A DNA stretch of 64,000 bases from Thamnaconus septentrionalis (lineage: Eukaryota; Chordata; Actinopteri; Tetraodontiformes; Monacanthidae), in assembly GCA_009823395.1 (NCBI GenBank), contig CM020501.1:17611861-17675860 (forward strand), in the 5' to 3' direction. Numbering within the stretch: the first letter of the stretch is position 1; every line of letters begins with the position of its first letter. The translations under genes and the position numbers were made by a program. Positions 14,303 to 42,052 of this stretch are shown piece by piece. A model generated the notes under the pieces. The model ran no database searches, was not told where the DNA came from, and saw nothing but the letters and a program-made list of their open reading frames with translations.

Positions 14303-15260
14303 GGCAGCGGCGTATCACCATAGACAACCTGGCGAGAAATCCCAAAGGTCCGCGGAAAAAAAGGAAAAAACAAAAACACCGAGGAGACGAAATGTGAAGG
14401 GTCCAGTCCCTCCCGGTGGTCAAAGAGGGGTCATCCTCGGCGTCTCAGCGGAGAAGCAGCAGCAGCAGCAGCCAGGCAACACCCGACCGTTTCATACGAT
14501 GCGTTCATGGCCAGCCAATGAGTCACTAGCGAGGCTTTGCAGGCGAGCTACATGGTTAGCTGTCCTCTTAAAAACAAAACAAAATTTTTTACACAATCTA
14601 TCCCCGCTTAATCACCGCTGTCGACTCTCCGGACGTCGAGAGCCTCATCTGGCGGCAAACTTTGCACCGGTGTTATCGGCGAAGAAGATAACCTCGGCCC
14701 GACAGGCTGATAACAATAGGGCGGCCAAGAAAGTTCTTGTCGTAACGTCAACTTGGGAGGGTAGCAAGCTAGCGAATAAACTGATACCTCCGCCTACAGC
14801 TCTGAGGATTAGAGCCTTTTGTTGTGGGTTGCACTGGCTGAAAACCGCGGTGGGCGGGTGATGGTCAGTCACGGCCGATGTGACAGTTTCCTCTTTAAGA
14901 TGAGTCCCGACCGACACGGTTCTTGTCTCCAAGTGCGGTGGCCGCAGTGGTTGTTTAATCACAGGTTAGGTCGTCGCATCTACCGGCATAGTCCTCCTGG
15001 CGACAACAGAATTGTTTCTTTTTTTCTAATCGTTAAAGAAAAAGTCCCCAAATGACCAGTTATGGTGCAAAAAAAACACTTGGGAGGGAGCAGCTGGCAA
15101 GTTGGGCAAAGAAATTAGCGCCCCGCACCAGATGTCGTTGGTGTCAATTCGCTTTTCCTCCAGCAGGGGGTGCAAACTGCGAATAACCTTTTTGGATGTG
15201 TGGCAGCGCGATGTTGCTAAAGTCTCGCGAGAACGCCGACTTGTTTAGACTCCCAGAAAG
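14303..15260. promoter_or_regulatory. Divergent MICALL1/GGA1 promoter region
   Basis: The two start codons are 958 bp apart on opposite strands. Near the GGA1 start, AAGATGGCGGC at 15258-15268 is a consensus YY1 element overlapping the ATG, as in many TATA-less promoters. CCAGCAGGGGGTGC at 15160-15173 fits the CTCF core. A (CAG)n run is at about 14456-14471. No TATA box was noticed near either start. Transcription start sites cannot be placed from sequence alone. Confidence 0.65.
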
Positions 15261-21277
<6,017 letters not shown>

Positions 21278-23250
21278 TTCGGAGTGGCTGAGCTCCCGTC
21301 TCCCGATCTGCTGCTTCCCGAAACGTTTTTTGCTCGTCCCCCATCGCTGGCTGAAGTTAATGCGACGTCTGCAGCTCCAGTTTGGCGTCTCCGAACCGGT
21401 TGAGACCAGTCGAGGGAACCAGTTTCTACCTTGTGCCTTCCTTTGAAGCTTCTCCGTCTTTATTTGAGCATCTCTGTGTCCAGTTTTGCTTTTTTGCCTT
21501 TTTTTGCTTTTTTTTGCTTCCCCCCCCCCAACAATCAGTCAGACAAACTGTCTCGGTGTTGAATCAGTGCAGTAACTTTTCAGGAAACAGTTTAGCCTTT
21601 AAAAAAAAGGGTGTATTTGTTTTATACATGGTTCAGTTTTCTGTCCCATATCATGTGAATTACGCAGAGCGTATATATTTTGCCTTTACTTTCAATTGTT
21701 GGCACGTTGAGTGTGGAGTCCTACATGAAGTTTGTGCATCCAGCACCCAACAGAGTGCTTAGAGGTTGTAGGTTCTTGTCCTCAACTTGAAGTTTGCTGA
21801 TGATGTTTTAATGTATGACCAACAGTAGGTGGATTTATTACATGAGGAGAAATTTGCCTTTTTTTGTCAAATAATCACAACGCTGCATCTAAAATGACTC
21901 TCTGTCGCTGTTGAAGCATTAATTCAGTGCTGATTTGAAGAGAAAGCAAGCAAACAACCCACTTCTTGTTCTTGATCCTGCTTTCAAAGAGTTTAATAGG
22001 GGAGGAAAAGAAATTGTGCTGTGAGTTTACTGAGATTCATCTTTGGAGTGGGGAGGTAGGATGTTAAATGCTGTAATAAGAGTGTGAGTGTGTCAGGAGA
22101 GCCGAGGTGGCATCTCCAGGGAGCAGACGGCAGGCATACAGGCCTTTTTTTTTTTTTTATTCTCTCTTGCTTTTAGTATTTAAGTAATTTTCTATTGAAC
22201 GTTGTTTGTCTAAACTGCAGACATACAGTAAGAAACATACAGAAGTTACCAATAATATTAACGACGGCTCCGCATGACTGCGACTGTCGCACTGAAAAAC
22301 AAAAAACTAAAACCAATCCTTGGTTTTGCTGTTTGTTTCTGTATTTCTTCTTGTATGTTGAAGTTCATGGAAGGAACGTCACTAACACTCTCCTGGGTGA
22401 CTTGTAATTTCTTTCAATTTCTGCACTTTTCTTTGTTTTTAATGTTGTTGGGACACTCCCAAGTTACATTTCCCATGTCACAAATTTATTTCAATAATCC
22501 CTGCACTTTTATTGTTTTGTTTTTGCACATGAACCGGTTTCCCGTCACAGAACATTGTCGTTTCGTCTCATTTAATGCCTTTACGCTGTTGATTGACCAA
22601 AAGAAGAAGAGGTTGCATCCCTAAGTTGCTGACATCCGGTTGGATTCTACCACAATGTGCCTGCGATTAATTGTTTGATTTTGATTTTTGCTTTTGTGCA
22701 CGTACGTCTGCAATTCATACTTGTGTTTTCATGTGTTTGCACCTGGATTGCAAAAAGAGCCAACAGTGTGTGTGGAGATGTTAATGAATCATTTTCTCCG
22801 TCTGTCTGGTGGCGACTGGATTGATTGATGGGCGCCTCCGTGGTTCTAAAGAGTCGTACAAATTAAAAGTAACTTCTGGTTAACGGGCTGTTTGACGGAA
22901 AGGTGATTATCCTCAAATATGTGAAAATGAAAAGGAAAAGGAAAAAAGATGTACATAAATTTTATTTATGCAGCTATGGCTGGACTTTACAACATTCCTG
23001 AGGGATACATTAGCAAGTTAGCCACTTCTAAAAGACCAACAGTCATTGTGAAGTGTCAATAATAAATCGGACAGGTTATTTTGAATACCATCAACCTGTT
23101 TCTATGGAGATTTGGGCTGTTGTTTGTTTACCGACACACTGGCCTGTCAGGACTGGAAACCGCAATAACAAGGAATCAACGTATCCTCAGTAGCTACGTT
23201 TTGTGTCTTCATGCCTCAAGCAAGTTGTAAATAAAGTGAAGTAATAATGT
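21278..23250 (+). other. GGA1: GGA1 3' UTR
   Basis: Non-coding sequence after the TAA at 21275-21277. Candidate AATAAA signals are at 23061-23066, 23230-23235 and 23756-23761. The last one lies only about 40 bp from the DDX17 signal on the other strand. No other gene is seen between 21.3 and 23.8 kb. Confidence 0.55.
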
Positions 23251-23755
23251 GAAGTACATTTTGCTCTTGCGGCACCAATGTACTGTAAACTATGCATTGG
23301 AAAGATTGTCAAAGGTCCGACCACATAATATAACTCTGGCTGTGTTGTGTATCTAGAATTCCATCAATTTGTACCTCAACCCCCGAGGTGGTGAAGACAT
23401 GCAAGGGCTTCTTCATGGACGCATTCCTTTCACAAAACACATTGTGTATTAAATTCAAAGCTAAGGTCTCCACAATATCAAAGTTGCAAATTTAAATGCC
23501 GTAACAATCGTAAGTTTACAGTAAATCTGCTATCAAGTCACTCAGTTTGACTTGGTGTTTAGAATCAATACACAACGCCGTGAACGAGTATTTCTAAGAT
23601 CTGTTGGTGAAGAATACAAACAAATCTTGTCCATCGTGATGTAAATAGGAGCGTCTGTCTCTCTATGTATGTGCTTGTGTTTATAAGAGTGAACAGAGAT
23701 GGGACAAATGCAATCAGTTTGCTTCAAGTTCGCCAAATGTACAAATTGCTTGATG

Positions 23756-23801
23756 AATAAATTGCAAAGTTACAAAAAGTTGTTTGCTTTGTATATTTAT
23801 T
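23756..23801. terminator. Convergent poly(A) signals of GGA1 and DDX17
   Basis: Plus-strand AATAAA at 23756-23761 and minus-strand AATAAA at 23796-23801 face each other. If both are used, the two transcripts overlap slightly at their 3' ends. GGA1 also has earlier signals at 23061 and 23230. Confidence 0.5.
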
Positions 23802-24381
23802 GATAACAATGTCACACAAAATGATGGCAACCATGCTACAAACTGCATCCTTATTGACTGCATTATACAAAAGACAGACACATATCAATTTAAAGCATCA
23901 GGTATTTGCACAATACCTAGTAAAAAACAGAAGCATGTTGTTGAAAAGAAGTCATGCAAAACAAAATGGATATAATTCTAACACCACCAGCAAACCACAG
24001 GGGAAAAAAAAAATGTCAATGCAGGGGAGGAGTTACAAGTGGGATATGTTGCTGTGTAAAAGTACTGGCATAAAATCAGATAATGTGAAGTCAGAGTCAG
24101 GAATGTGACAAATTAATTACAATTCATTCCTCACAGCACTCGCCCACTGAGGACTCATTTCAGTTGAGTCTCAACACAGCTGGAACCTCCCACTGCTGCC
24201 GTGGCTCAAACACAAACATAAAAATGAACTTTATCAATTCTGCTACATGAACGTGACGGTGAGATCTTGGGGAGAAAAAAATTTAATAAAAGTTCTTTTA
24301 CTACAGAAACTTGTTGCATTGTATCAAAAAGTACAAATTGAATAGAAAATAGATGACCGCTTCTTGTACACAAACCCTGTC

Positions 24382-24426
<45 letters not shown>

Positions 24427-24519
24427 ATTTCATAGAATAAAAAACAAACAAAAAAAAGTGATACTGCGATAAAACCAAAATGGATTAAAAAAAACAAACA
24501 AACATTTGTTTTCTTGTTG
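23775..24519 (-). other. DDX17: DDX17 3' UTR
   Basis: From the TAA at 24520-24522 to the minus-strand AATAAA at 23796-23801. AT-rich and free of open frames of note; it carries the GAT repeat. Confidence 0.6.
24382..24426. repeat. (GAT)15 in the DDX17 3' UTR
   Basis: Pure GAT tract of 45 bp about 100 bp downstream of the DDX17 stop codon; in the mRNA it reads (ATC)n. Confidence 0.97.
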
Positions 24520-33069
<8,550 letters not shown>

Positions 33070-33697
33070 TTTCGCACTGAAAAGCAGGAGTTCAACGTCG
33101 AACGACCGTGTTTTGCAACCCTAGTTTTCTTGTTCCGAGTTGTTTACGCCGCAGGCTTTTAGAGACGTGAAAGAAGCCCGAAAGACAAGGAGGGGTGGAA
33201 TCAAAAACAGACGGCGCCTGTAAATTGAGCTGCACAAGTCGAAAATGAAGCTCTGAAATTTCACGTTTTAGGTAAATAATTGTTTTGTGCGTCAAGTAGT
33301 TAAACGGCGACGTCGCACACTCTCGATTCCTCTCGAGAACCCCGTCCCTGCCTTCTTCTTCTGCGTAACTCCCTCCGCAGCTAATTCTACGTATGTCTGT
33401 TGAGTCACAAACAGCGCTACGCGGAAATACTCACTTAGTGCGTAATGGTGAATTCGAATCCTTCGCGAAGACGCCCCCCACTTTAACAACGCGAGGGCGC
33501 TGTGGTGTAAGGCCGTAGGACGCTGAACAAGAAAAGAAGACGCACATCCTTTCAGGAAACAGAAATCGATTGATAGCTGTCGTCCAGCTGGCGCAATTGT
33601 AACATGTTTGTAAACAATGAAGTACGACCGAGCGTTTGCTGTTGTTCTTAGCAGTATGCAGACGGTTTTGGTCTACGAGTAGACACCGTGCAACAAA
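33070..33697. promoter_or_regulatory. Divergent DDX17/NTAN1 promoter region
   Basis: 628 bp separate the two start codons. The segment is rich in CpG relative to its flanks. GCGAGGGCGCTGTGG near 33490 partly resembles a CTCF core. I see no TATA box next to either start. It also marks the join between the two synteny blocks. Confidence 0.55.
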
Positions 33698-35863
33698 ATG
33701 CCGTTGCTCATCCAGAATAGAGGAGTCGGGAGCATAAACTCGTCGGCGGAAGTGTTTGACAAGTACCCTCATTTAAAGGTCTGGCTAAATTTAGCATGCT
33801 TAGCTACATTTAACGTTTTCTATCTGGTTGTGTGTCATGTAGTGATGACAGAGAGTGGTAACACTACCACAGGATAATTGTTCTAACCCGTGCAGACGTT
33901 GTGTCAAACGCAGGTTCGGCGAATAATGGGTGTCATGTAATATTTTGCCCTGTGTAGAATTTAATGTCCCAATACATTAGAATGTACTACATTGTAAGTG
34001 TTTTAAGTACGATTAAAAGAAGTCAAGTCAAGTCAATGCACCCGTTACGTTATTCTTCATCTTTTATTCTTTTCTGTGATGTCACAGGAAGGTGGAAGAG
34101 CTTTTCGCTCCAAGCCACGGGTAGATGTTGACCCAAAGTGCCTCCTGTATGTCCAGCAGAGAGAGTTTGCTGCAACAACCCCTGCAGACAGTGAGTTAAA
34201 AACAAAAACAAAACAACAACAGCAAACTACTGGTTATTAACCTCACTGTGACATCAGGCGTCGCTCTAAATTAATAATTGTAATTTTTCTGTGTCGTGCC
34301 CTGTTTGCTCCAGACTGTGTGTCAGTGATCGGATCAGATGATGCCACCACCTGTCATTTGGTAGTACTTCGACATACTGGTAAACAGTTCTTCATTAGAA
34401 GATTCTTTCTCTCTCTTTCTGCTGATGATGATTGATTGATGATTGAATGACTCTTAATTAAATAATTGTATTTCCTTGTCAGGAAGTGGAGCTGTTTGCC
34501 TTGCCCACTGTGATGGGTTCAACACCTGGAATGAAGTCCGGCTTCTTGTGAACGCTGTCACATTGCTGAGTAACACGAGTAAAGATGGCAGGTGTGAAAC
34601 ACTCTCTAAAAAATAAAAAAACAAAAACAAATCAAACAACCCCTCCAGATTGAACTGTTTTGACACATTCTTGATTTCCTCTCCTTTGTTATTGAAACAT
34701 GCAGACTGGAGCTTCATCTTGTTGGGGGATTCAATGATGATTCCAAAACATCCCACAAACTAAGCCAAAACATTTTAGGTAATTAAAAAGATATATCTAT
34801 CTAATAATTATCTGATATTTTATTGTGACTTAATCGTGACACTATTTTATTTTTGTAAGACTGGGAATTTACTTTACATTACAGAGGCGTTCCATGATCA
34901 GCAAGAAGACATCCATCTGGAAACATGTTGCATTACAGGTAAACCTTGTACTTAAATGTACTTGTTTACAGTATTCTACCTTCATCTGAACCTCCCCTCA
35001 ATTGTTTTGATTGTTTTATTTGTTTTTGTAGAAATGAATGACAATGTTGTCGATGGAATTCATAGGCCTACAATCTATGGAATAGGTAAGAGATAAATAT
35101 ATTGTAATGTAGACAATGTTTTACCGCATGTGAGAGGTCAGACATTGTCTATTTCTCTGTGCAGGTGTAAATGTTAAAACAGGGGAGTTGTTCCCTTCAA
35201 CATTTACTTATAAAGGGCCAGCTGAGGAACTGCGCTCAACAAGGACTTTCACTGGGGGGGAGGTAATGGAAGATATGTAACTAATCCATCCAGCTATTCA
35301 TTTATTTATTGCAGGAATATAATATTTACTATTTCCTTAATAATATTAAAGTACAGTCATATGTTGTCAGGATAATCATTAGCTTCAGTCAATGTGTGTC
35401 ATGATTCAAGGTGTAAATGAACAAAATGAACAAAATTCATTTTGGTGTTGTCTTCCAGATGGTTGAAATATATGACTCGAGTCGAGGTCTTGTAAAAATT
35501 GGCCCCTGCAAGTGGTCACCAAATTTGGATGTTGCCTTCTGGTTGTCACGTAATGACGCCACAATATTAAAGGTAAGAAAGTGTTGAAATAAGTAGGAGT
35601 CCTTCGACAATTATCTCCCTAATTCACTGGGGCTTTTATTCCTCAATCAGAATAGAACTGTGCAGATACTGACTGTTGTGTTTCTGTCTTGTTTCCAGTA
35701 CCTTTCCACCTCCCCAATGGCTGAGCCGCCTCACTTTGTCCAGCACATGAAATCCACCATCAGGTTCTTTTTGAAACACCCTGACTGCGACGGCCTCTTC
35801 CCTGGAGGTCAGCCGCAGCTCTACCGCAGGGCAGCAACAGGGGAGTGGGAGAGGGTTGTCTAG
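33698..35863 (+). CDS. NTAN1: Protein N-terminal asparagine amidohydrolase
   Basis: Coding exons: 33698-33778, 34088-34190, 34314-34379, 34483-34591, 34705-34778, 34885-34938, 35032-35085, 35165-35262, 35459-35572, 35699-35863. They join in frame to 305 residues (human 310). Seen: MPLL start, LLYVQQREFA, GSDDATTCHLVVLRHTG with Cys75 at the position of the human catalytic Cys, LELHLVGGFNDD, and the C-terminal block LSTSPMAEPPHFVQHMKST. Family knowledge: it deamidates N-terminal Asn to Asp, making a substrate for arginylation and the Arg/N-degron pathway. The N-terminal 30 residues diverge from the human protein while the rest is well conserved. All introns are GT-AG. Confidence 0.94.
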
Positions 35864-37399
35864 TCCTCCACTCTCACTGCAGTTGCTCACACTACCTTAA
35901 TATGGAACTCAGTCCTTCTTGCCTCTGAATTTGATGGAGACACTGGGATCTTTCAACCCTGTTGTGTGTTTTATGTTCAATGTGTCTTAACCTGAAGGTG
36001 CGCCCTTAAACCCCAACCTGGAGTAGTGGATGTGTGCTGGACTGCTTCACTGACACATCTGGTAGATGTGGTAGTAGAGGTGGAAGAGGAAATGTGAACA
36101 TGTTTGTAATTTGTGTGGGTTTAATTTTGCAGCTGAGGTGAGGGTTTATGTTTTCACATTCAGAGAATGTTAAGTGAACATGGACGTGCTTCATTCCGAA
36201 AAAAAATCTAAAATGAGAGAAATTACCTTCGCGAAAAAATCGGAACACTATAAGTTAGAACTTAATTCAAAACCTCTACTATAACCAGTCATGAAGACAA
36301 TTATATTGTTTTGGCTTACGTAAGAACGGAACTACAAACTCTTTGCCTTTTTTTGTAAAGACAAAAATTTGTTTTAACAGGCCAACTTAAGCAGCAATAG
36401 ATTTATTTGGTCTTATTTTAACAACAATGCTGGTGAGAATGATGAAAACTGGGAAGAACTTTTTGTCTCCCTGTCTCATGTGAGTGATCCATTACACAGC
36501 TGTACAAATTAAATGTGAATGTTTTTGTGTAATTGCGGGGTACAAATGCACACAGTGTTTAAGTTTGCCCGTCAGTTGTGTTTATTTCGACGGTTGCAAG
36601 GTGCTCAAAGTATTCAGTGCAACTTATTAACACATTTTTCTTGCTGTGGGATAAGTGCAAATGATCTGCTGAATTTTATAATGATTATTGCTTCTTCTCG
36701 CGTGGAACCTTTGTTCATTATGTATTTTAAAAGAGAACCTGGTATGTTTACTTTGCCAGCTGTAAGATGTTCATACTTTAGATAATGAATGTGCTCCAGA
36801 TTTAATAAGTGAAATACCATTTATGTAAGATGAATGACATGATAAAAGAGACACTTGGTTACTTCCCTGTTCAGCGTTTTCATTGGAGAAGCCCAACTTC
36901 ACCCTTAATGCGTTACATCTTTGTTCCGTCCGAGCCGACGGAACTTGTTTCGCAGGTTGCTCTGAGTGATTGCTTCGTTCGCTCCGCCCCGGAACCGCAG
37001 CATTCTTTTCCAAGGGGCGTGTTTTGTTCTGCCCGCCCTGCTGGCCGAGCGGCGGTGACAGTCAAGTGCCGGCCGGCTGTCAGATGGTGGAGGGGGGGTC
37101 CAGGGATGGAACCAATTTGACAACGCTTTATTTTTTATTTTTGACTAACGTTTAATGTTCCTGATTCTAGGCATAACGATTTGTTTTTAGTAAGCAGCTG
37201 TAAGAGCTAATGTACTCTATATCGTCAGAGTCGGCGGCAGACATGATGGAACTTTCGTGTTGGGTTATGTCCCGTTAGCTAACGGCAGCTAACATCATCT
37301 ATTGCGGAAAACCGCTGCTAACGTGATTCGGGGTTGTTGTTGTTGTTGTTGTTCGGATCTTTTTTTGTGTGTGTGGCGGCGACAAATGACGTTACAACC
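35864..37399 (+). other. NTAN1 3' UTR and MPV17L upstream region
   Basis: The first part, AT-rich, should hold the NTAN1 3' UTR; I found no canonical AATAAA, so its end is not placed. From about 36880 the sequence becomes CpG-rich and probably contains the MPV17L promoter and 5' UTR. A (GTT)7 tract lies at 37333-37353, within 50 bp of the MPV17L start codon. Confidence 0.4.
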
Positions 37400-40300
37400 A
37401 TGCGAAAGGTGTTTCGCCGTTTCCCGTGGGTCACCAACGTCACCATGTACGGCTGCCTGTTCGCCGGCGGAGACTTCGTCCACCAGTGGTTCTCTCGGCG
37501 GGAGCAGATGGACTGGAGGCAGACGCGCAACGTCGCGCTCATCGCCTTCAGTTTCCACGGCAACTTTAGCTTCTTCTGGATGCGCTTCCTGGAGCGCAGG
37601 TTCCCGGGGACCTCTGCCGGGATGGTGCTGAAGAAGCTGCTGCTCGACCAGACCGCGGCGGCGCCGCTCGCAACCACCGTCTTCTACACAGGTGGGTGGT
37701 CGGTGGGTGAGACGGGAGTGGGGCAGGCCGAAAGGCAGGCAGACAGACGGACAGACAGACGGACCTCTGGCTTAGTGAATCGCTGCCGGGAGGTTAATGG
37801 TTAACTTGCGCTTGTTCCATATCTATCAATTTGTAACTTGACCCTCAGTCCGCTCACAACTCGTCCTTACTCGCTGTCCCCGCGCCAGCGAGAACGTGAC
37901 ACGCAGAGGTCACATGAGAGACAATCCGATATGATATTATGTAAACGGATTAGGTTGTCTTTGATTGAGAGGTGTCAAAAAAGGAAAAATCATTCATTTC
38001 CTTCCTTCCACTTGCTCCACCTTTGGAAAATTGTGTGCTAAAGCATCCAGCTCAGGACAATTTACCCTTTGTGATGTCACAAAGGGTACTGCTAATCCTC
38101 CCCAGTACGAGACAACTTCCCCAGCCAGGTGTTCTTGCTGTCCGCTATAACCTTACCTCTATAGTTAGTTTTTTTTTGTGTGTCCTTTGAATTTTACACG
38201 AGACAACATCAACGTTTACATTTCAGTCAGTGATTTTTTTTGTGGTTCGTAAAACATACACATAAAATATAAACATACATATGCTGTTTGTTTTAGCATA
38301 GCTAACCATGAAAAAAACTTCTCCACTGGATCCTGGGGTCAAACATACAGATACAAAAAAAATTTGATGGCCTTTCGCACAAATTCCCTTGAGACTCTAA
38401 GGTCAATGAAATACAGACCTCACTCAGGTGTTTTCTTACAATATTTTGGGTTAATTTTACAGCTACAATAATGGATAATAATATCATCAAGGTAGACTCA
38501 GATCCATCAGGCTTTCAAATTGCAGCCGTGTATCTTATATCACTCAGGTATGAGCTTCTTGGAAGGAAAGGAAGACGTCACAGCAGACTGGAGAGAAAAA
38601 TTCCTGAACACGTACAAGGTGAGTTGCAGCAAACGCTGCCGTGTCCCCTGATGTGTAATATCAGCTTGACCTTGAAGGACAGTGAGACTAAATACCTTCT
38701 CCTTTGTTTGTTGTGAGACCCTACAGATAAGTTGCAAATGTTCTCTTTGTCTCTTCTTGCAGACGGGCTTAATGTTCTGGCCATTCATGCAGGTAAAATT
38801 CATCAGTTCATCACTGATTCTCCTCAAGTCACACTGTCCACTGTGGGAACCAGTTTGACTTTGCCATTTATTTTTAACAATGTATTAAAAGTTTCATCTT
38901 TGCAGTACAGTTTATTTTTAAAATGCAAACATGACAATCAACTCTTGAAACATGGCACACACCTTTGTTATATTAAAACAACACAATTAAAAAGTATTAT
39001 ACATATGAGTAAGAAAGTAAGTATAGCATAAGTATTTGGGCCGCTCTGGGTTCCAGACTGGAAAATGAGTGAATGGTTTTGTACAGAGTGGCGCGGTCCT
39101 AAGTACAGTGACACTCCCTGCTGTGGGCAACAGCAGATGAGTCACAACTGTTAGTGTGGTCAGCATGTTTTTGGCTGCCGGGTGGTTTGTATCTGACGCT
39201 GGCTGACACAGTGTTAGCGGCTGTGAGACGTGCAACAATTCCCGCACAAAGCACAAAGTTATTTCAGCCCAGAGTAATCACTAATCATTTGGGATCTAAG
39301 TCGAGTTTGTAGAACTGTAGCGCAGTCATACGATCACATGAGAGGGCGTGTTGTCGTCCCGAGTATCATCAGTCAGAGGCCTGATGCGGTCACGCCCACC
39401 ACCTCAGCAGGCCTGTGTGAGGATCTTCAGTGTGACTGCATACTCTGTCACTGTTTTTGAGATGAGGGCGTCTCCTTTTCACTCTTGTATATAATAAAAT
39501 TTAACTCACAAACCCAAAATCCAAGTAACGGACCAGAATTCTTGATATGAGTCAAGTTTCCAATTGCAAATCTATTACCATGGTCAAATTATGGAACAAT
39601 ATAAGTAAAGAAATCAAGCAATTAAAAACAAGTACAAAAATGTATAGTTGAACAGATACAAGGGATAATGGTCCATTCTCATTATCATGCACTGACTTAC
39701 TGATTACTGTTGATTTTAATGCAGTATTAATGACATACTAGTGGGAGACGGATGAGCATATGTGAACGTGATTGTACGTGTATGTGTATATATGAATGTG
39801 TGTAGGTATATGTTTATATATAGATGTTATATGCATATGTAGGTAGAGGTTCTTGTGCGTATGTTTATGTAGGAGCATACATGTATATATTAGGGGATGT
39901 GAATGTAGGTACATACATATTTATTTCTATTTGGAGAAAGGGCTGAGAGTTAACAAGCTGTGCTTCTTCTCACTCCTTTTGGAATAGGTCATTTGTTTTC
40001 TTTTCTGTGTTTTTTTTTTTTCCCTTAAGTTTTCTTTCTAGATTATTTCATGTTAAGGAATTGTTTAATAGCAGTTAGCAGCCTGGTCAAATTTGCATGT
40101 TTGAAAGAAAATAAAATCAACTTCCCTGAAGCCTTGTCTGTGCGCTAACCTGCTCCTCTGCTCCTCTGCTCCCCTCAGTTTCTGAACTTTGCCCTGGTGC
40201 CGCTGTACGTGCGGACCACCTTCACCGGCTGCTGCGCCTTCGTCTGGGCCACTTTCCTCTGCTTCTCCCGGCAGAGCGGCGACGGCACGGCGGCCGCGGC

Positions 40301-40403
40301 CCTGGCGTGGATGTTTCCCAAGAAAGAGGAAGAGGCTGAAGCGGCAGAGAGGACGGCGGACGCCGAGGAGAAGGGGGGCGATACCCCCAAGAAGCAACGG
40401 TAG
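37400..40403 (+). CDS. MPV17L: Mpv17-like protein
   Basis: Coding exons: 37400-37691, 38548-38618, 38763-38792, 40179-40403, giving 205 residues (human 196). Seen: RFPWVTNVTMYGCLFAGGDF, DWRQTRNVALIAFSFHGNFS, LLLDQTAAAPL, then GMSFLEGKEDVTADWREKF, TGLMFWPFMQ and FLNFALVPLYVRT. These are the signature segments of the Mpv17/PMP22 family, whose members have four membrane helices. The C-terminal 40 residues are acidic and basic and not conserved with human. Family knowledge: an organelle inner-membrane protein of peroxisomes or mitochondria linked to reactive-oxygen metabolism; its transport activity is not settled. The third exon is only 30 bp. The first exon uses the ATG just before the conserved domain; no upstream in-frame alternative is evident. 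Confidence 0.92.
39760..40020. repeat. Degenerate TATG-type tract and possible repeat end
   Basis: Alternating purine-pyrimidine sequence of the type ATGTATATGTTTATAT runs from 39760 to 39930 in MPV17L intron 3. It is followed by GAGTTAACAAGCTGTGCTTC TTCTCACTCC, wording that I have seen at the ends of fish dispersed repeats but cannot assign. Confidence 0.35.
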
Positions 40404-41675
40404 CGTCTGGTTCACCTGCGCTGAGTTTTAAATCGGTCGAAGGAGACGAAACGTGAACATGAAGCAGCTGCTCAGCGAAACAGCGGCTGTGGTTGTGCCA
40501 TCATATCATCCAAGGTTGTGTTTGTTCTTGTCTGAATATTTGGTGCTCTGGGAAACAGAAGGCAGGAGGAATGTATGCTGTTGTTGTTTTTTAAAATAAT
40601 TATTTTTTTGGAAATGCAAAGTGGAAAATACTCTGTCACTGTAATTTTAGTGAACACTAAAAATGTTTCTATGAATTGATTATTTATAGAACCAGGGCCG
40701 TTTTGATGATTAACCCACACTGATATATGATTATTGAAGGCTTCCTCTTTTGAGACGTTGCGCCACTTTGTTCCAAGGTGCACTGCTTTCACTTTTAAAT
40801 GAAGAGACAGAATGTGTGCAATAAGACCTTCGCCCACCGTGTGGAGTGGCAGCTAACATCGTCCTCAGATTGGGCTAACTTGCTGATCTTTTTCCAAGTT
40901 GCGCTTGAGTTACGATGTGCATATCCTACTGCTCGGCCGCTGCGACAGACTCGTTTTCGTCTTGCAGTCTGGGAGCAGAAGTGCCAAATACCTCTTCAGA
41001 CGAGTGCAGATGGTCGTTTGAATTCTATATTCAGTTTTCTGCTCCTGGCGTATCACTTACTGCTTTTTCAGCAGCCCGAACCAGCTGATCTGGTGATGAT
41101 ACAGCATTCTAACAAGGTTGTTTTTTTTAAGATGCTGTTTGAAGCTGCATTAAAACACTAAAACATAAAATAAAATACTTTTCCTTCTACTGATTGTTTT
41201 AAATGTCTGTTGTGCTGAGATGTGACGGAAGATGACTAATAATCATTTTGATCATTTTCTTCTCAGCGTCTCTTTATCTCAGTGTGAACGTACTGCCTGC
41301 ATGCTGTACTGTTTGTTATTGTTCCCGTATCATATTTGCACATTTTCCTCAGATTTAACCCAGTTTGCCGTTACAAAGTGTTTCTTTTTTCTCTCTCTCT
41401 CTCTCTCTTTTGCAATGAACGGTTTATTTGCTGTGACTTGAAATTGAACATATTGAGCCTTTTCCTCTGGAGGATTCTTTCTCCAAACGGAATAAGAACC
41501 GACTGTTTTTCCAAATAATTTATACCTCTTTTTCTCAACTCACACAGACTTGATTAGATTATATTAATGTTTGATTATTTATTTGACATGTGAGTGAACT
41601 GATGTAAATTAACAACACAGGATTTTGTTGTTGGGTGAAAATAAAAACCAATAAACTATTTGACCCTACATTGAT
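40404..41675 (+). other. MPV17L: MPV17L 3' UTR with poly(A) signals
   Basis: Sequence after the TAG at 40401-40403. AATAAA hexamers occur at 41169-41174, 41640-41645 and 41650-41655; the last pair is the likely main end. Confidence 0.6.
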
Positions 41676-42052
41676 TTAATCCCGGGAACCCCTTTCACAA
41701 ACCAACAATGTTACAAAATATTTAAAAAACGAGCAAAAAAAACATACATTTTTACTTTGTTTTTTCTTACTTTTATTTGCTATTCAGTAATAGTTACATT
41801 TGTTTAGAATAAGAATATCATCAAGCTAAATGTTAATAATCATGGGCATTTTTCTGCATGGCTGTAAAGCCACACCTAATGTATGCTGCCTCATGTTTTC
41901 TTACTCTAGTTGGCCAATTCAATCGTTTTTTGCAGCAGCAGTGTCTTACACAGCTGAGCTGCTACCTTTGCTGGCTTGTGGAGCAAATGGCGCAAACTGA
42001 CACATTACACATGCAGCGCCGTGAACAATGTTTTTGAGTTGCATGTTTTTCT

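Noticed and set aside
24382..24426. CRISPR-like regular repeat
   Set aside because: It is a trinucleotide microsatellite in a vertebrate 3' UTR, with no spacers.
37301..37399. Upstream in-frame ATG (37334) for MPV17L
   Set aside because: It would add a poly-Leu/Phe stretch read from the (GTT)7 repeat; the family begins at the conserved RRFPW segment just after 37400.
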